Below, piece after piece: positions 57,469-57,500 of a stretch of 57,500 nt of DNA (position 1 is its first letter; every line of letters starts with the position of its first letter). Made by a program: the position numbers and the translations under genes. The notes beneath the pieces were generated by a model. The model did not search any database. It saw only the letters and a program-made list of their open reading frames with translations, and was not told the DNA's origin. The stretch is taken from positions 1 through 57,500 of the forward strand of contig NW_013652012.1 in NCBI RefSeq assembly GCF_000499385.1, written 5' to 3'. This DNA comes from Eimeria necatrix (Eukaryota; Apicomplexa; Conoidasida; Eucoccidiorida; Eimeriidae).

Positions 57469-57500
57469 GTCTGCTGCTGCTGCTGCTGCTGTTGCTGCTG

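Overview
The window is nuclear DNA of an apicomplexan coccidian, most likely an Eimeria species. The basis is: intron-rich genes with GT-AG introns, very dense CAG/CTG (AGC) trinucleotide tracts that become poly-Gln, poly-Ala or poly-Ser inside proteins, interstitial AAACCCT/TTTAGGG telomere-like tracts, and two enzymes with secretory-type leaders of the kind used for import into the apicoplast. All exon models were built by hand from splice signals, reading-frame phase and family motifs; no alignment or transcript data were used.

Left half (1-31 kb), mostly low in trinucleotide repeats. Minus strand: a weak candidate gene at the left edge; the splicing factor cactin (8 exons, 703 aa); an apicoplast beta-ketoacyl-ACP synthase II (FabF, 11 exons, 524 aa); and an apicoplast leucyl-tRNA synthetase (3 exons, 1355 aa). 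Plus strand: a secreted, helical protein of unknown function (about 16 small exons). Minus strand: a DUF155/RMD1-type protein, possibly with a leader exon further upstream. Plus strand: UTP7/WDR46, a beta-propeller protein of the small-subunit processome (14 exons, 469 aa).

Right half (31-57.5 kb), dense in AGC repeats. Minus strand: a two-pore-channel-like cation channel (10 exons, 1121 aa); a predicted type II membrane protein with a 9-residue Ser-rich repeat (7 exons, 382 aa); and an unrecognised two-exon fragment. Plus strand: a small two-exon protein (138 aa). Minus strand: a very large non-canonical poly(A)/uridylyl polymerase with what looks like a degenerate first nucleotidyltransferase module and a complete second one. 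Plus strand, running off the right edge: an organellar helical-repeat (OPR/RAP-type) RNA-binding protein, head to head with the polymerase.

Functional themes are RNA metabolism (cactin, UTP7, the nucleotidyltransferase, the helical-repeat protein) and apicoplast biology (FabF and LeuRS, adjacent and on the same strand). The most unusual points are an intron made largely of telomere repeat, an apicoplast LeuRS whose editing-domain motifs are gone, the apparent tandem nucleotidyltransferase, an 18-bp palindromic minisatellite inside that gene, and a 125-bp tandem duplication carrying a long hairpin.
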